DNA from: Mycolicibacterium boenickei | Lineage (GTDB): Bacteria > Actinomycetota > Actinomycetes > Mycobacteriales > Mycobacteriaceae | Reading direction: 5' to 3' | Assembly (NCBI RefSeq): GCF_010731295.1 | Contig: NZ_AP022579.1 | Span: 1,736,001 to 1,800,000, forward strand | Length of the DNA stretch: 64,000 nt | Shown: in pieces, positions 41,325-49,150 of the stretch | Position numbering within the stretch: the stretch's first letter is position 1 | How the letters are laid out: each line of letters starts with the position of its first letter | Program-made: the position numbers and the translations under genes | The notes under the pieces: generated by a model | Seen by the model: only the letters and a program-made list of their open reading frames with translations | The model's database searches: none | What the model was told of the DNA's origin: nothing

Positions 41325-43058
41325 GTGACTGCCGAAGCCCCGCCAATCGACGAACTCGAGGCAGGCCGTCCGTTTCCGGAACGGGTGGGCCCCAAAGGCA
41401 ACCTGATTTACCAGCTCATCACGACGACCGATCACAAGCTGATCGGCATCATGTACTGCGTCACGTGTTTCACGTTCTTCGGTATCGGCGGCGTGATGGC
41501 GCTGTTCATGCGTACCGAACTGGCCGAACCCGGGATGCAGTTCGTCTCCAACGAGCAGTTCAACCAGCTGTTCACCATGCACGGGACGGTGATGCTGCTG
41601 TTCTACGCCACCCCGATCGTGTTCGGGTTCGCCAACCTGGTGCTCCCGCTGCAGATCGGCGCGCCCGACGTCGCCTTCCCACGGCTCAATGCCCTCTCCT
41701 ATTGGCTGTTCCTGTTCGGCGCGCTGATCGCCCTTGGCGGCTTCATCACCCCCGGCGGCGCAGCTGATTTCGGCTGGACGGCCTATACGCCGCTCAGCGA
41801 TGCCATCCACTCGCCGGGAGTGGGAGCGGACCTGTGGATCTTGGGCATCGCCGTGGGCGGTCTGGGCACGATCCTCGGCGCGGTCAACATGATCACCACG
41901 GTCGTGTGCATGCGTGCGCCGGGCATGACGATGTTCCGGATGCCGATCTTCACCTGGAACATCCTGGTGACCTCGATGTTGGTGGTGATCGTGTTCCCGC
42001 TGCTCACCGCGGCCATGTTCGGTCTGGCCGCCGACCGGCGACTCGGCGCGCACATCTATGATCCGGCCAACGGTGGTGTGTTGCTCTTTCAGCACCTGTT
42101 CTGGTTCTTCGGTCACCCCGAGGTATATGTGCTCGCGCTGCCGTTCTTCGGTGTGGTGTCCGAGATCATTCCGGTGTTCAGCCGCAAGCCGATCTTCGGT
42201 TACACCACGCTGGTCTACGCGACCATCAGCATCGCGGCCCTGTCGGTCGCGGTGTGGGCGCACCACATGTATGCCACCGGCGCGGTGCTGCTGCCGTTCT
42301 TCTCCTTCATGACGTTCCTGATCGCCGTCCCGACGGGCATCAAGTTCTTCAACTGGATCGGAACGATGTGGAAGGGCCAGTTGACCTTCGAGACGCCGAT
42401 GCTGTTCTCGGTCGGCTTCCTGGTGACGTTCCTGCTGGGTGGTCTGTCCGGCGTGCTGCTGGCCAGCCCGCCGATCGACTTCCACGTCACCGAAAGCTAT
42501 TTCGTGGTCGCACATTTCCACTACACGTTGTTCGGCACCATCGTGTTCGCCACCTATGCCGGTGTGTACTTCTGGTTCCCGAAGATGACCGGACGTCTGC
42601 TCGACGAGCGCCTGGGCAAGGTGCACTTCTGGCTGACCTTCATCGGCTTCCACCTCACCTTCCTGGTGCAGCACTGGGTGGGTGACGAGGGCATGCCTCG
42701 TCGCTACGCCGACTATCTGCCCAGCGACGGCTTCACCACGCTCAACGTGGTCTCCACGATCGGATCGTTCATTCTGGGCATCTCGACGCTGCCGTTCGTG
42801 TGGAACGTGTTCAAGAGCTGGCGTTACGGCGAGCCCGTCACCGTCGATGACCCGTGGGGTTACGGCAACTCGCTGGAGTGGGCGACCTCGTGCCCGCCGC
42901 CGCGGCACAACTTCACCGAGCTGCCCCGGATCCGTTCGGAGCGCCCGGCGTTCGAGCTGCACTATCCGCACATGGTCGAGCGGATGCGTGCCGAGGCCCA
43001 CGTGGGTCGCAGCCGGCATCCAGATCCGGAGAGTCATGCGGCGACTCACGGCGGGTGA
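41325..43058 (+). CDS. ctaD: Cytochrome c oxidase subunit I (aa3-type)
   Basis: A 577-residue twelve-helix haem-copper oxidase subunit. Metal ligands are in place: [11 protein letters not shown] (haem a His), [16 protein letters not shown] (CuB His and the cross-linked Tyr), [10 protein letters not shown] (CuB His pair) and [20 protein letters not shown] (haem a3 and haem a His). The K- and D-channel region helices are present. It reduces oxygen and pumps protons at the end of the respiratory chain. Actinobacterial ctaD is normally separate from the ctaC/ctaE genes, so its isolation is not odd. GTG start with AGGAG 7 nt upstream. Adjacent to crp and Rv2004c-like genes. Confidence 0.95.
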   Translation: MTAEAPPIDELEAGRPFPERVGPKGNLIYQLITTTDHKLIGIMYCVTCFTFFGIGGVMALFMRTELAEPGMQFVSNEQFNQLFTMHGTVMLLFYATPIVFGFANLVLPLQIGAPDVAFPRLNALSYWLFLFGALIALGGFITPGGAADFGWTAYTPLSDAIHSPGVGADLWILGIAVGGLGTILGAVNMITTVVCMRAPGMTMFRMPIFTWNILVTSMLVVIVFPLLTAAMFGLAADRRLGAHIYDPANGGVLLFQHLFWFFGHPEVYVLALPFFGVVSEIIPVFSRKPIFGYTTLVYATISIAALSVAVWAHHMYATGAVLLPFFSFMTFLIAVPTGIKFFNWIGTMWKGQLTFETPMLFSVGFLVTFLLGGLSGVLLASPPIDFHVTESYFVVAHFHYTLFGTIVFATYAGVYFWFPKMTGRLLDERLGKVHFWLTFIGFHLTFLVQHWVGDEGMPRRYADYLPSDGFTTLNVVSTIGSFILGISTLPFVWNVFKSWRYGEPVTVDDPWGYGNSLEWATSCPPPRHNFTELPRIRSERPAFELHYPHMVERMRAEAHVGRSRHPDPESHAATHGG

Positions 43059-43076
43059 ACCGTTGACCGCAAAGCT

Positions 43077-43117
43077 GCGTGCCCCGTCTCCTCCCATCCC
43101 CCTGAGGCGGGGCACGC
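43077..43117. terminator. Hairpin between convergent ctaD and response-regulator genes
   Basis: GCGTGCCCCG pairs perfectly with CGGGGCACGC over a 21-nt loop. There is no T-run on either strand, so it may end transcription from both sides only in part. Confidence 0.6.
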
Positions 43118-43126
43118 TTGAGGGAA

Positions 43127-43789
43127 TTACTGAGGACTGACCAGCCCCGTGTCGTAGGCGTGGATGATCGCGGCGGCACGGTCACGCAGGTCGAGCTTGA
43201 TGAAGATGTGGCCGATGTGGCTCTTGACGGTGAGGCCGGAGATGCTGAGCTCGTCGGCGATCTCGGCGTTGGAATGCCCTTTGGCGATCAGCGTCAGCAC
43301 ATCGAGTTCGCGGGCCGTGAGGTCGCCGACGGCAGCGGCGCGACGCGGCTCGGCGGACTTGCGGTATGTGGTGAGCACCCGTGAGGTCACCGCCGGGTCC
43401 AGATAGCTGTCGCCCTGCGCCACTGCGCGCACGGCCCGGATCAGTTCCTCGGCCGAGGAGTCCTTGAGCACGAATCCGCTGGCTCCGGCGCGCAGCGCGC
43501 CGGAGAGCAATTCGTCGTCGTTGAACGTGGTCAGCGCCAGCACCGGCGGTCCGTCGGCCGAGGTCACCTGCCGGGTGGCTTCGATGCCGTCGACGCGCTT
43601 CATCCGCAGGTCCATCACCACGACGTCGGGGCGGTACTGGGTGACAGCGTCGGGCACCTCATCGCCGTCGGCGCACTCGGCGACGATCACGAAACCGTCC
43701 TTGCGTCGCAGGATGCGTCGCAGGCCGGAGCGCACCAGATCCTGATCGTCGACCAGGAGGACCGCCACCTCGGTCACGGGGTCCGTCAT
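43127..43789 (-). CDS. NarL/FixJ family response regulator
   Basis: A 220-residue protein. The receiver has VLLVDDQDLVRSGLRRILRR and the phosphoacceptor Asp in YRPDVVVMDLRMKRVDGIEA, with Thr and Lys switch residues (LALTTFND, GFVLKD). The LuxR-type output domain is LTARELDVLTLIAKGHSNAE then IADELSISGLTVKSHIGHIF. It overlaps the histidine kinase in ATGA. Target genes are unknown. Confidence 0.93.
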   Translation of the reverse strand: MTDPVTEVAVLLVDDQDLVRSGLRRILRRKDGFVIVAECADGDEVPDAVTQYRPDVVVMDLRMKRVDGIEATRQVTSADGPPVLALTTFNDDELLSGALRAGASGFVLKDSSAEELIRAVRAVAQGDSYLDPAVTSRVLTTYRKSAEPRRAAAVGDLTARELDVLTLIAKGHSNAEIADELSISGLTVKSHIGHIFIKLDLRDRAAAIIHAYDTGLVSPQ

Positions 43790-45003
43790 GACACCACGGG
43801 GCACCAGCGCGGCGCCCGGCCGGTGTCGTCCAACGGAATGTTCGTGCGCACCGACCATCCGTCGTCGGCAGGGCCCACGCTGATGATCCCGCCGAGCTGC
43901 TCGACGCGTTGGCGCATGCCGCGCACACCGCGCCCCTCCACGTCGTGGCCGTTCCTCACGGCCAATGCGGGGACGGGCAGTCTGTTGGCGACCGTCAGCG
44001 TCGCCGAAGTGCGCGAGATCCTCAGCAGCACTGTCGCTTCAGCGTCAGGTGCGTGTTTGGCGATGTTGGCCAGGGACTCCTGGGCGATGCGATACAGCGC
44101 CAAGCCCACCGCGCCGGAGACCACATCGGTCCGGCCGGTCGCGTCGAAACGTACATTGAGCCCGGCCCGGACGAAATCGTCCACCAGGCAACTGATGTCG
44201 TCGACACCGGGTTCAGGTGCCATGCTCATCGGGGCGCCGTCGAGTAGTCCGACCGTGCGGCGAATATCTGCCATGGCCTGCCGGCCCAGGCGTTCGGCCT
44301 GCTCCAATGCCTCGACGGCGTCGTCGACGTCGCGGTCCTGCTGCAGCCCGCGACGCGCTCCGGTCACGTGCAACAGGGTGACGCTCAGCGAATGGGCGAT
44401 CACGTCATGGACCTCGCGGGCGATCCGGCGCCGTTCATCGGCTGCGGCGTGCCGGGCCTGTGCGGCTTGTGCCTCCTGTTGCTGCCGCATGAGTTGCTGC
44501 TGGGTATGCACGAGATACCCGACCAGCCAGCCCATTCCGAGGATCCCCATATAGAGCGGCAGGGCGTCGAGGCGGTGTTGCGAAGCCGCCGTCAGCAGCA
44601 GAGTGGCCGCGGTCAGCGAGGCCAGGAATCCGCCCCACACCCCGGCGAGTGAGGCGACCTCGCCGACCATCAGCACCGCGATCAGCGGAGCGAAATCGTT
44701 GGAGACCGGTGTTGCTGTTGCGAACAGCAACACGGCGGTGGCGGTGGTCCAGGTGGCCCAGACGATCGGTGCCTTGAAATCGATGCCGGAAAGGTAGAAC
44801 AACGCGAACGGGGCGATGCAGACGACGACTGCCAGCAGGCTCGCCGGCAGGTCCGTCGTCGGGCGTTGCCACATGGCGACCACGCCGGCACCGATCACCG
44901 TGGTGTCGAACGCCAGCACGATGGCCCAGTTGTAACCCACCGGGAGGGCGTAGCCCCGCCGGCGCACGTGCGCCCGTATGCCGCGCGCGATGCCACCGAG
45001 CAT
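43786..45003 (-). CDS. Sensor histidine kinase (HisKA_3, NarX/DesK type)
   Basis: A 405-residue protein. Five or six N-terminal membrane helices (NWAIVLAFDTTVIGAGVVAM, SLLAVVVCIAPFALFYLSGI and more) are followed by a helical region, the phosphoacceptor in RRRIAREVHDVIAHSLSVTL (His of EVHD), and an HATPase_c domain with RIAQESLANIAKHAPDAEAT and GRGVRGMRQRVEQLGG. It carries no obvious extracellular sensor domain, so it probably senses a membrane-associated signal. It forms a pair with the response regulator and may be co-transcribed with the small gene upstream. Confidence 0.93.
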   Translation of the reverse strand: MLGGIARGIRAHVRRRGYALPVGYNWAIVLAFDTTVIGAGVVAMWQRPTTDLPASLLAVVVCIAPFALFYLSGIDFKAPIVWATWTTATAVLLFATATPVSNDFAPLIAVLMVGEVASLAGVWGGFLASLTAATLLLTAASQHRLDALPLYMGILGMGWLVGYLVHTQQQLMRQQQEAQAAQARHAAADERRRIAREVHDVIAHSLSVTLLHVTGARRGLQQDRDVDDAVEALEQAERLGRQAMADIRRTVGLLDGAPMSMAPEPGVDDISCLVDDFVRAGLNVRFDATGRTDVVSGAVGLALYRIAQESLANIAKHAPDAEATVLLRISRTSATLTVANRLPVPALAVRNGHDVEGRGVRGMRQRVEQLGGIISVGPADDGWSVRTNIPLDDTGRAPRWCPVVS

Positions 45004-45093
45004 GTTCTGATGGTAGAAGGCGAGGTCGTGGTCGGGCCTCCTACTGCGGTCGGATTTTTGGGGCCAGATTTTCTGGGGTCGGATCTCAGCACC

Positions 45094-45363
45094 TCAGAGT
45101 CGCCACATTTCGCGCGCCATCGCGGCGTCTTCGACGAAGCCCTCACGCAGCGGCGGATAGTAGGGCTGCTTCAGATCGGGTCGGGGTAGGGCGGCCAAGC
45201 CCGCCCGCACCGCGGCCAGGGTGCGCCGCCAGAAACCATCCCTGGGGATCGCTGGAGTTGTCACCTCAGGGGTGAAAACGGCGTCTTTCGCCGTCCATCC
45301 ACGGGCGACGCCTGTCACTGAATTCGCTATCGAGATAGCTGGGGAACGCTGTGCTCGTGTCAT
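45094..45363 (-). CDS. Small hypothetical protein upstream of the histidine kinase
   Basis: An 89-residue soluble protein, no signal peptide or membrane helix. The C-terminal half (AGLAALPRPDLKQPYYPPLR then EGFVEDAAMAREMWRL) is ordered in composition and unlike a random frame. It is in the same direction as the two-component genes, 90 bp away, and could be an accessory protein. I do not recognise the family. Confidence 0.5.
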   Translation of the reverse strand: MTRAQRSPAISIANSVTGVARGWTAKDAVFTPEVTTPAIPRDGFWRRTLAAVRAGLAALPRPDLKQPYYPPLREGFVEDAAMAREMWRL

Positions 45364-45468
45364 GGCTCGACGCTACGAAGAATGCAGGTCAGCCCACATC
45401 GCGCTGCTGTCCGATCTTGACCTACGACCGTGGTAGGAGATCTGCACCGACCACAGGACGATCCGGAC

Positions 45469-46155
45469 GTGAGTGATTACGCTCGTGCTGTGGTCCAGAG
45501 TTCGACCCGCAGACGTGGTCCCCGGCGGGATGTCGACACCCGAGCCCTCATCGTCGACACCGCCGAGCGAATGTTCGCCGAGACATCGATCGGTGCGGTG
45601 GCCTCGCGCGCGGTGGCCCGCGAGGCCGGTGTGGCCAGCCGCGCAGTGGCCTACCATTTCCCGGCCAAGCGGGACCTGGTGCTGGAGGTGGCCCGGCGGC
45701 GCGCCCCGACCGTATTCGCGGCTGTCGTCTCCGAACTCGTGCGGGTGGCGCAGTCGGGAAACGAGATTGGTGTTTTCGACGTCGTGGAGGCCTTGATCGC
45801 GCCCTACGTGCGGTTGCTCGATGAAGATCCGGTTGGTGGATTGCGCTGGCTCAAGGTGATGAATCAGCTGGCGCTGGACGAAGACGAGATCTGGCTCGAC
45901 CAGCTGGCAGGCACACCGAGCCTGTCGGAGTTGTTCTTCGCCGCGGCAGGGCGTGCGGTGCCGGACATTCAGACCAGAGAAGGCCAGCAGCGCAGCACAA
46001 TTGCGATCCTCGGGATGATCGGCGCGCTGGCCAGTTCCGACTTGTCGCTCTATGGTCGGCCGCTGGGGCCTGAAGGCCTGGACCGCGGGTGGGTCGACCA
46101 GCTCGTCCGATTCACCGGCAGCGGATTACGCGGCGCCGAGAACCCGCCCGACTAG
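45469..46155 (+). CDS. TetR family transcriptional regulator
   Basis: About 228 residues. The HTH is VASRAVAREAGVASRAVAYH then FPAKRDLVLEV, followed by a helical domain with LASSDLSLYGRPLGPEGL. The GTG chosen has an AGGA about 10 nt upstream; an earlier GTG at 45430 is possible. It lies 9 bp before a LysR gene in the same direction, an unusual pairing of two regulators. Confidence 0.85.
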   Translation: MSDYARAVVQSSTRRRGPRRDVDTRALIVDTAERMFAETSIGAVASRAVAREAGVASRAVAYHFPAKRDLVLEVARRRAPTVFAAVVSELVRVAQSGNEIGVFDVVEALIAPYVRLLDEDPVGGLRWLKVMNQLALDEDEIWLDQLAGTPSLSELFFAAAGRAVPDIQTREGQQRSTIAILGMIGALASSDLSLYGRPLGPEGLDRGWVDQLVRFTGSGLRGAENPPD

Positions 46156-46164
46156 GATCGTTGC

Positions 46165-47034
46165 GTGCAGATCGACGGCCAGCAGCTAGCTGCCTTCGCC
46201 GCGGTGGTCGAGCTGGGAAGCTTCGACGCCGCCGCGCAGCGCCTGCATGTGACCCCGTCGGCGGTCAGTCAGCGCATCAAATCGCTTGAACAACGCGTCG
46301 GTCAGGTTCTCGTCGTTCGCGAAAAGCCCTGCACTGCAACATCTGCCGGCGTTCCGCTGCTGCGGCTGGCGGCGCAGACGGCGCTGCTGGAATCCGAGAC
46401 CCTGGCGGAGATGGGTGGTGGCGCGGCGCACCGCACCAGGATCGCGCTGGCGGTGAATGCCGATTCGATGGCGACGTGGTTCACCGGTGTATTCGCCCAG
46501 GCGTCCGAGTTCTTGTTCGACATCAGGATCGAGGACCAGGACCTCTCGGCGCGGCTGCTGCGTGAGGGGGTGGTGATGGGCGCGGTGACCACCGAACGCC
46601 GCCCGGTCCCAGGCTGCCGGGTGCACCCGCTGGGGGCGATGCGCTACGTGCCGGTGGCCGGCGCTGAATATGTGCAGCGCTACCTGCCAGACGGATTCAC
46701 GCGCGACGCGGCGCAGGCGGCTCCGTCCCTGGCCTGGAACCGCGACGATGCGTTGCAGGATCAATTGGTGCGTAAAGCATTCCGTAAAGACATTGTCAGG
46801 CCGATTCACTACATCCCGACCGCCGAAGGGTTCGGTGCCGCGGTGCGCGCCGGGTTGGGTTGGGGAATGTACCCCGAAGAGTTGGTGGACGACGACTTCG
46901 TCCGAATCACCGAGCAGTACCTGGACGTGCCGCTGTACTGGCAATGCTGGAAGCTCGACAGTTCCACCGTCGAGGCCATCACGGCGGCGGTCCGCAACGC
47001 GGCGGGGAGTTTGCGCGGGTCGGCGCGGGACTGA
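46165..47034 (+). CDS. LysR family regulator, ArgP/LysG-like
   Basis: A 289-residue protein. The N-terminal winged helix is LAAFAAVVELGSFDAAAQRL then HVTPSAVSQRIKSLEQRVGQ, with VLVVREKPCTATSAGVPLLR, a stretch characteristic of ArgP/IciA/LysG. The ligand domain includes WNRDDALQDQLVRKAF and GLGWGMYPEEL. ArgP-type regulators control basic amino-acid exporters of the LysE family, but no lysE is adjacent in this window; in M. tuberculosis the homologue Rv1985c is next to Rv1986 (LysE). The start is GTG. Confidence 0.88.
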   Translation: MQIDGQQLAAFAAVVELGSFDAAAQRLHVTPSAVSQRIKSLEQRVGQVLVVREKPCTATSAGVPLLRLAAQTALLESETLAEMGGGAAHRTRIALAVNADSMATWFTGVFAQASEFLFDIRIEDQDLSARLLREGVVMGAVTTERRPVPGCRVHPLGAMRYVPVAGAEYVQRYLPDGFTRDAAQAAPSLAWNRDDALQDQLVRKAFRKDIVRPIHYIPTAEGFGAAVRAGLGWGMYPEELVDDDFVRITEQYLDVPLYWQCWKLDSSTVEAITAAVRNAAGSLRGSARD

Positions 47035-47041
47035 GATTCCG

Positions 47042-47623
47042 CTAGCGCACCAGCGGCGCCAGGTGCTTGCGGGCGTAATCGCGGATCGCGTCGTCGTCGT
47101 TGACGTCCAGTATCGGCGTGGGCATCTGGGCCAGCGATACCGCGAGCCGGATGTGCAGTTCCGACACCGCCAGCAGGTCGGCTTCGGGCATGGTGGCGCC
47201 GGCCGCGCGCAGTGCCTTCGCCATGGCCGACGAGGCGTGGTGGAGAAAGGCCGGGGCCTGGTCGTAGGCGCCGGCCACCGCGGTGAAGTCGGTGTCCAGT
47301 CGCAGGAACCGGCGCATCACCGGTTCGGTCGTCAGCAATCGCAGCCCTTCGCGGAACGCCGCCACCGCGGCCTCGTCGGGCCCCGAATCGATTGCGACGG
47401 TGCGTAATCGGTGCATGGCGAGATCGAAGGTGCGCCGGCCTAGTTCGGTGATCAACGCGTCGCGGGTGGGGAAGCGGCGGTACAGCGTCCGGCGGCTGAC
47501 ACCGGCCTGCTTGGCGATGACGTCCAGGCTGGCCCGACCCAGCCCGACGAGCGCCACCTCCTCGGCGGCGGCCTTGAGGATGGCGTCTTCCTGCTCGGAT
47601 TGGCTGGCGTTGCTGCGCGGCAT
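47042..47623 (-). CDS. TetR family transcriptional regulator
   Basis: A 193-residue protein. The HTH is ASLDVIAKQAGVSRRTLYRR then FPTRDALITEL. The C-terminal domain is helical. It lies 13 bp downstream of the MpaB-like gene, same strand, so it is probably the second gene of that operon and its regulator. It converges on the LysR gene. Confidence 0.9.
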   Translation of the reverse strand: MPRSNASQSEQEDAILKAAAEEVALVGLGRASLDVIAKQAGVSRRTLYRRFPTRDALITELGRRTFDLAMHRLRTVAIDSGPDEAAVAAFREGLRLLTTEPVMRRFLRLDTDFTAVAGAYDQAPAFLHHASSAMAKALRAAGATMPEADLLAVSELHIRLAVSLAQMPTPILDVNDDDAIRDYARKHLAPLVR

Positions 47624-47636
47624 CGATACCAGTGTG

Positions 47637-48581
47637 TCAGCCTGCCGCCGGACAGCCCACTGGGGCGAACGAATCCAGTGCCACCGACCGGTGCAGGCGC
47701 ACCAACTTCTCGTACTGCAGCCGGTTGTAGGCCAGGGGGATCAGCAGCAGCCGGTCCGGCAGCACCCGCCACGCCACCTGCAGCAACCGGGTGTACACCG
47801 CGAACTCACGGTCGTGCCGGGACTGCCAGCGGAACCCGGTCAGCTCCCGGACCCCCGGATGCATGATGCCGAACGAGCACACCTTGATCACCCGGCCCGC
47901 GATCGGCCGAACCGCCAGCCACGGCGGGGTCAGCGCCAACCGGACCGGGCCGGGCAGCAGCAGCGTGGGCAGCGGCAACCGGGTCAGCCCGTCGGTCACT
48001 CGGCTCAGAAATTCGTTGCCCCGCAGGTGTTTTTCCACCACCTCGTCGTAGTAGCCGGCCGCCTCGGCATAGGTTTCCGGCAGTTTCGCCGACGCGCCCG
48101 GTAGCTCGATCGAACGAAAAGCCTTGAGTAGCTGGGCGTAGGCCGCCTCCTGCTCGGCCGCGTTCATCGTGATACCGGTCGCCGGAGTGAACGAGTGCAG
48201 GACCACGAAGATCCCGCTGATGGCGATCCAGTTCCACAGCTGTGGGTTCAGAGCGCTGTAGCGGACCTCGGCGAAGTCGTCCTTGCCGTGTCCACGGACG
48301 TCTCGGTGCATCGTTTGCAGGCGGCGGCCCTCGGCCTCCCGGTCCTCGGCGTCACCCCAGATCGCCAGCAACGCGGAGAATCCGCTGCGCACCCCGCGAT
48401 CGAGGAAATTGCGTTCGAACCGGCCGCTGCGGTCGACAGCAGCGGCCACGGGAACCAATGCCACCTCGTCGAAGGCGGCAGCCCCGAACGCACCTCCCAG
48501 GATGCTGCCCGAGTGCCTGCGGAAATCCGCGAGCACTTCCGGTCGTACTACGTCTGCTTCGGCCACACTGCCAATCGACAT
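47637..48581 (-). CDS. MpaB-like oxygenase (DUF2236)
   Basis: A 314-residue protein of the DUF2236 family, which includes the mycophenolic acid MpaB' and latex-clearing proteins. It has the arginine/histidine-bearing motif LQTMHRDVRGHGKDDFAEVR and the NPQLWNWIAISGIFVVLHSF region, with the usual long helices. Haem-dependent oxygen chemistry is known for some members; here the substrate is unknown. An upstream inverted repeat overlaps the start and lies in the divergent gap with the OsmC gene. The ATG chosen precedes SIGSVAEADV. Confidence 0.8.
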   Translation of the reverse strand: MSIGSVAEADVVRPEVLADFRRHSGSILGGAFGAAAFDEVALVPVAAAVDRSGRFERNFLDRGVRSGFSALLAIWGDAEDREAEGRRLQTMHRDVRGHGKDDFAEVRYSALNPQLWNWIAISGIFVVLHSFTPATGITMNAAEQEAAYAQLLKAFRSIELPGASAKLPETYAEAAGYYDEVVEKHLRGNEFLSRVTDGLTRLPLPTLLLPGPVRLALTPPWLAVRPIAGRVIKVCSFGIMHPGVRELTGFRWQSRHDREFAVYTRLLQVAWRVLPDRLLLIPLAYNRLQYEKLVRLHRSVALDSFAPVGCPAAG

Positions 48582-48615
48582 GACACAAAGGCTAGCAATG
48601 TGTGCCAATGTGTCA
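48581..48615. promoter_or_regulatory. Inverted repeat between MpaB-like and OsmC genes
   Basis: TGACACA and TGTGTCA form 7-bp perfect arms, and CAATGTGT occurs as a direct repeat inside. The repeat touches the MpaB-like ATG and could be the site of the downstream TetR. Confidence 0.5.
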
Positions 48616-48661
48616 ATAGTCGATCTGCTCCTGACCCAACGTGATTGGTACCGTCACGCGC

Positions 48662-49144
48662 ATGGCCAACCGGACACATCGATACGAGGTCGAGGTGACC
48701 TGGACCGGCAATACCGGTTCGGGGACCAGCGGCTACCGCGACTACGCCCGCGACCATGACGTGACCGGCGTCGACATGTCGGGGAAGCCGCCGATCCCGG
48801 GTAGCGCCGATCCGGCTTTCCGAGGGGACCCCCAGCGCTGGAACCCCGAGGAGCTGCTCGTGGTCAGCCTGTCGCAGTGCCACATGCTGTGGTACCTGGC
48901 GTTGTGCGCCAAAGCGGGCATCGTGGTCACTGCCTATAGCGATCGGCCGGATGGCACGATGAGCGAGAATGCCGAGGGCACTGGAGTTTTCACCAATGTC
49001 ACGCTCCGACCGCAGGTGGCCATCACCGACCCGGAGCGGGTCGGTGAGGCCACCGGGTTACATCACGAAGCCCACCGCATGTGCTTCATCGCCAATTCGG
49101 TCAACTTCCCGGTGACTGCCGAGCCCACCATCAAGGTGAGCTGA
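48662..49144 (+). CDS. OsmC/Ohr family protein
   Basis: A 160-residue protein. The two family cysteines are in LLVVSLSQCHMLWYLALCAK and HEAHRMCFIANSVNFPVTAE, as required for peroxide reduction through a thiol pair. It is probably a cytosolic peroxiredoxin-like detoxification enzyme for organic hydroperoxides. The ATG chosen starts ANRTHRYEVEVTW; an upstream TTG is in frame but less likely. Divergent from the MpaB-like gene. Confidence 0.9.
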   Translation: MANRTHRYEVEVTWTGNTGSGTSGYRDYARDHDVTGVDMSGKPPIPGSADPAFRGDPQRWNPEELLVVSLSQCHMLWYLALCAKAGIVVTAYSDRPDGTMSENAEGTGVFTNVTLRPQVAITDPERVGEATGLHHEAHRMCFIANSVNFPVTAEPTIKVS

Positions 49145-49150
49145 GCCGGC

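Noticed and set aside
41169..43115. 648-codon minus-strand frame opposite ctaD
   Set aside because: Very rich in His, Asp, Glu and Arg with no hydrophobic core; it mirrors the third-position GC of the oxidase gene.
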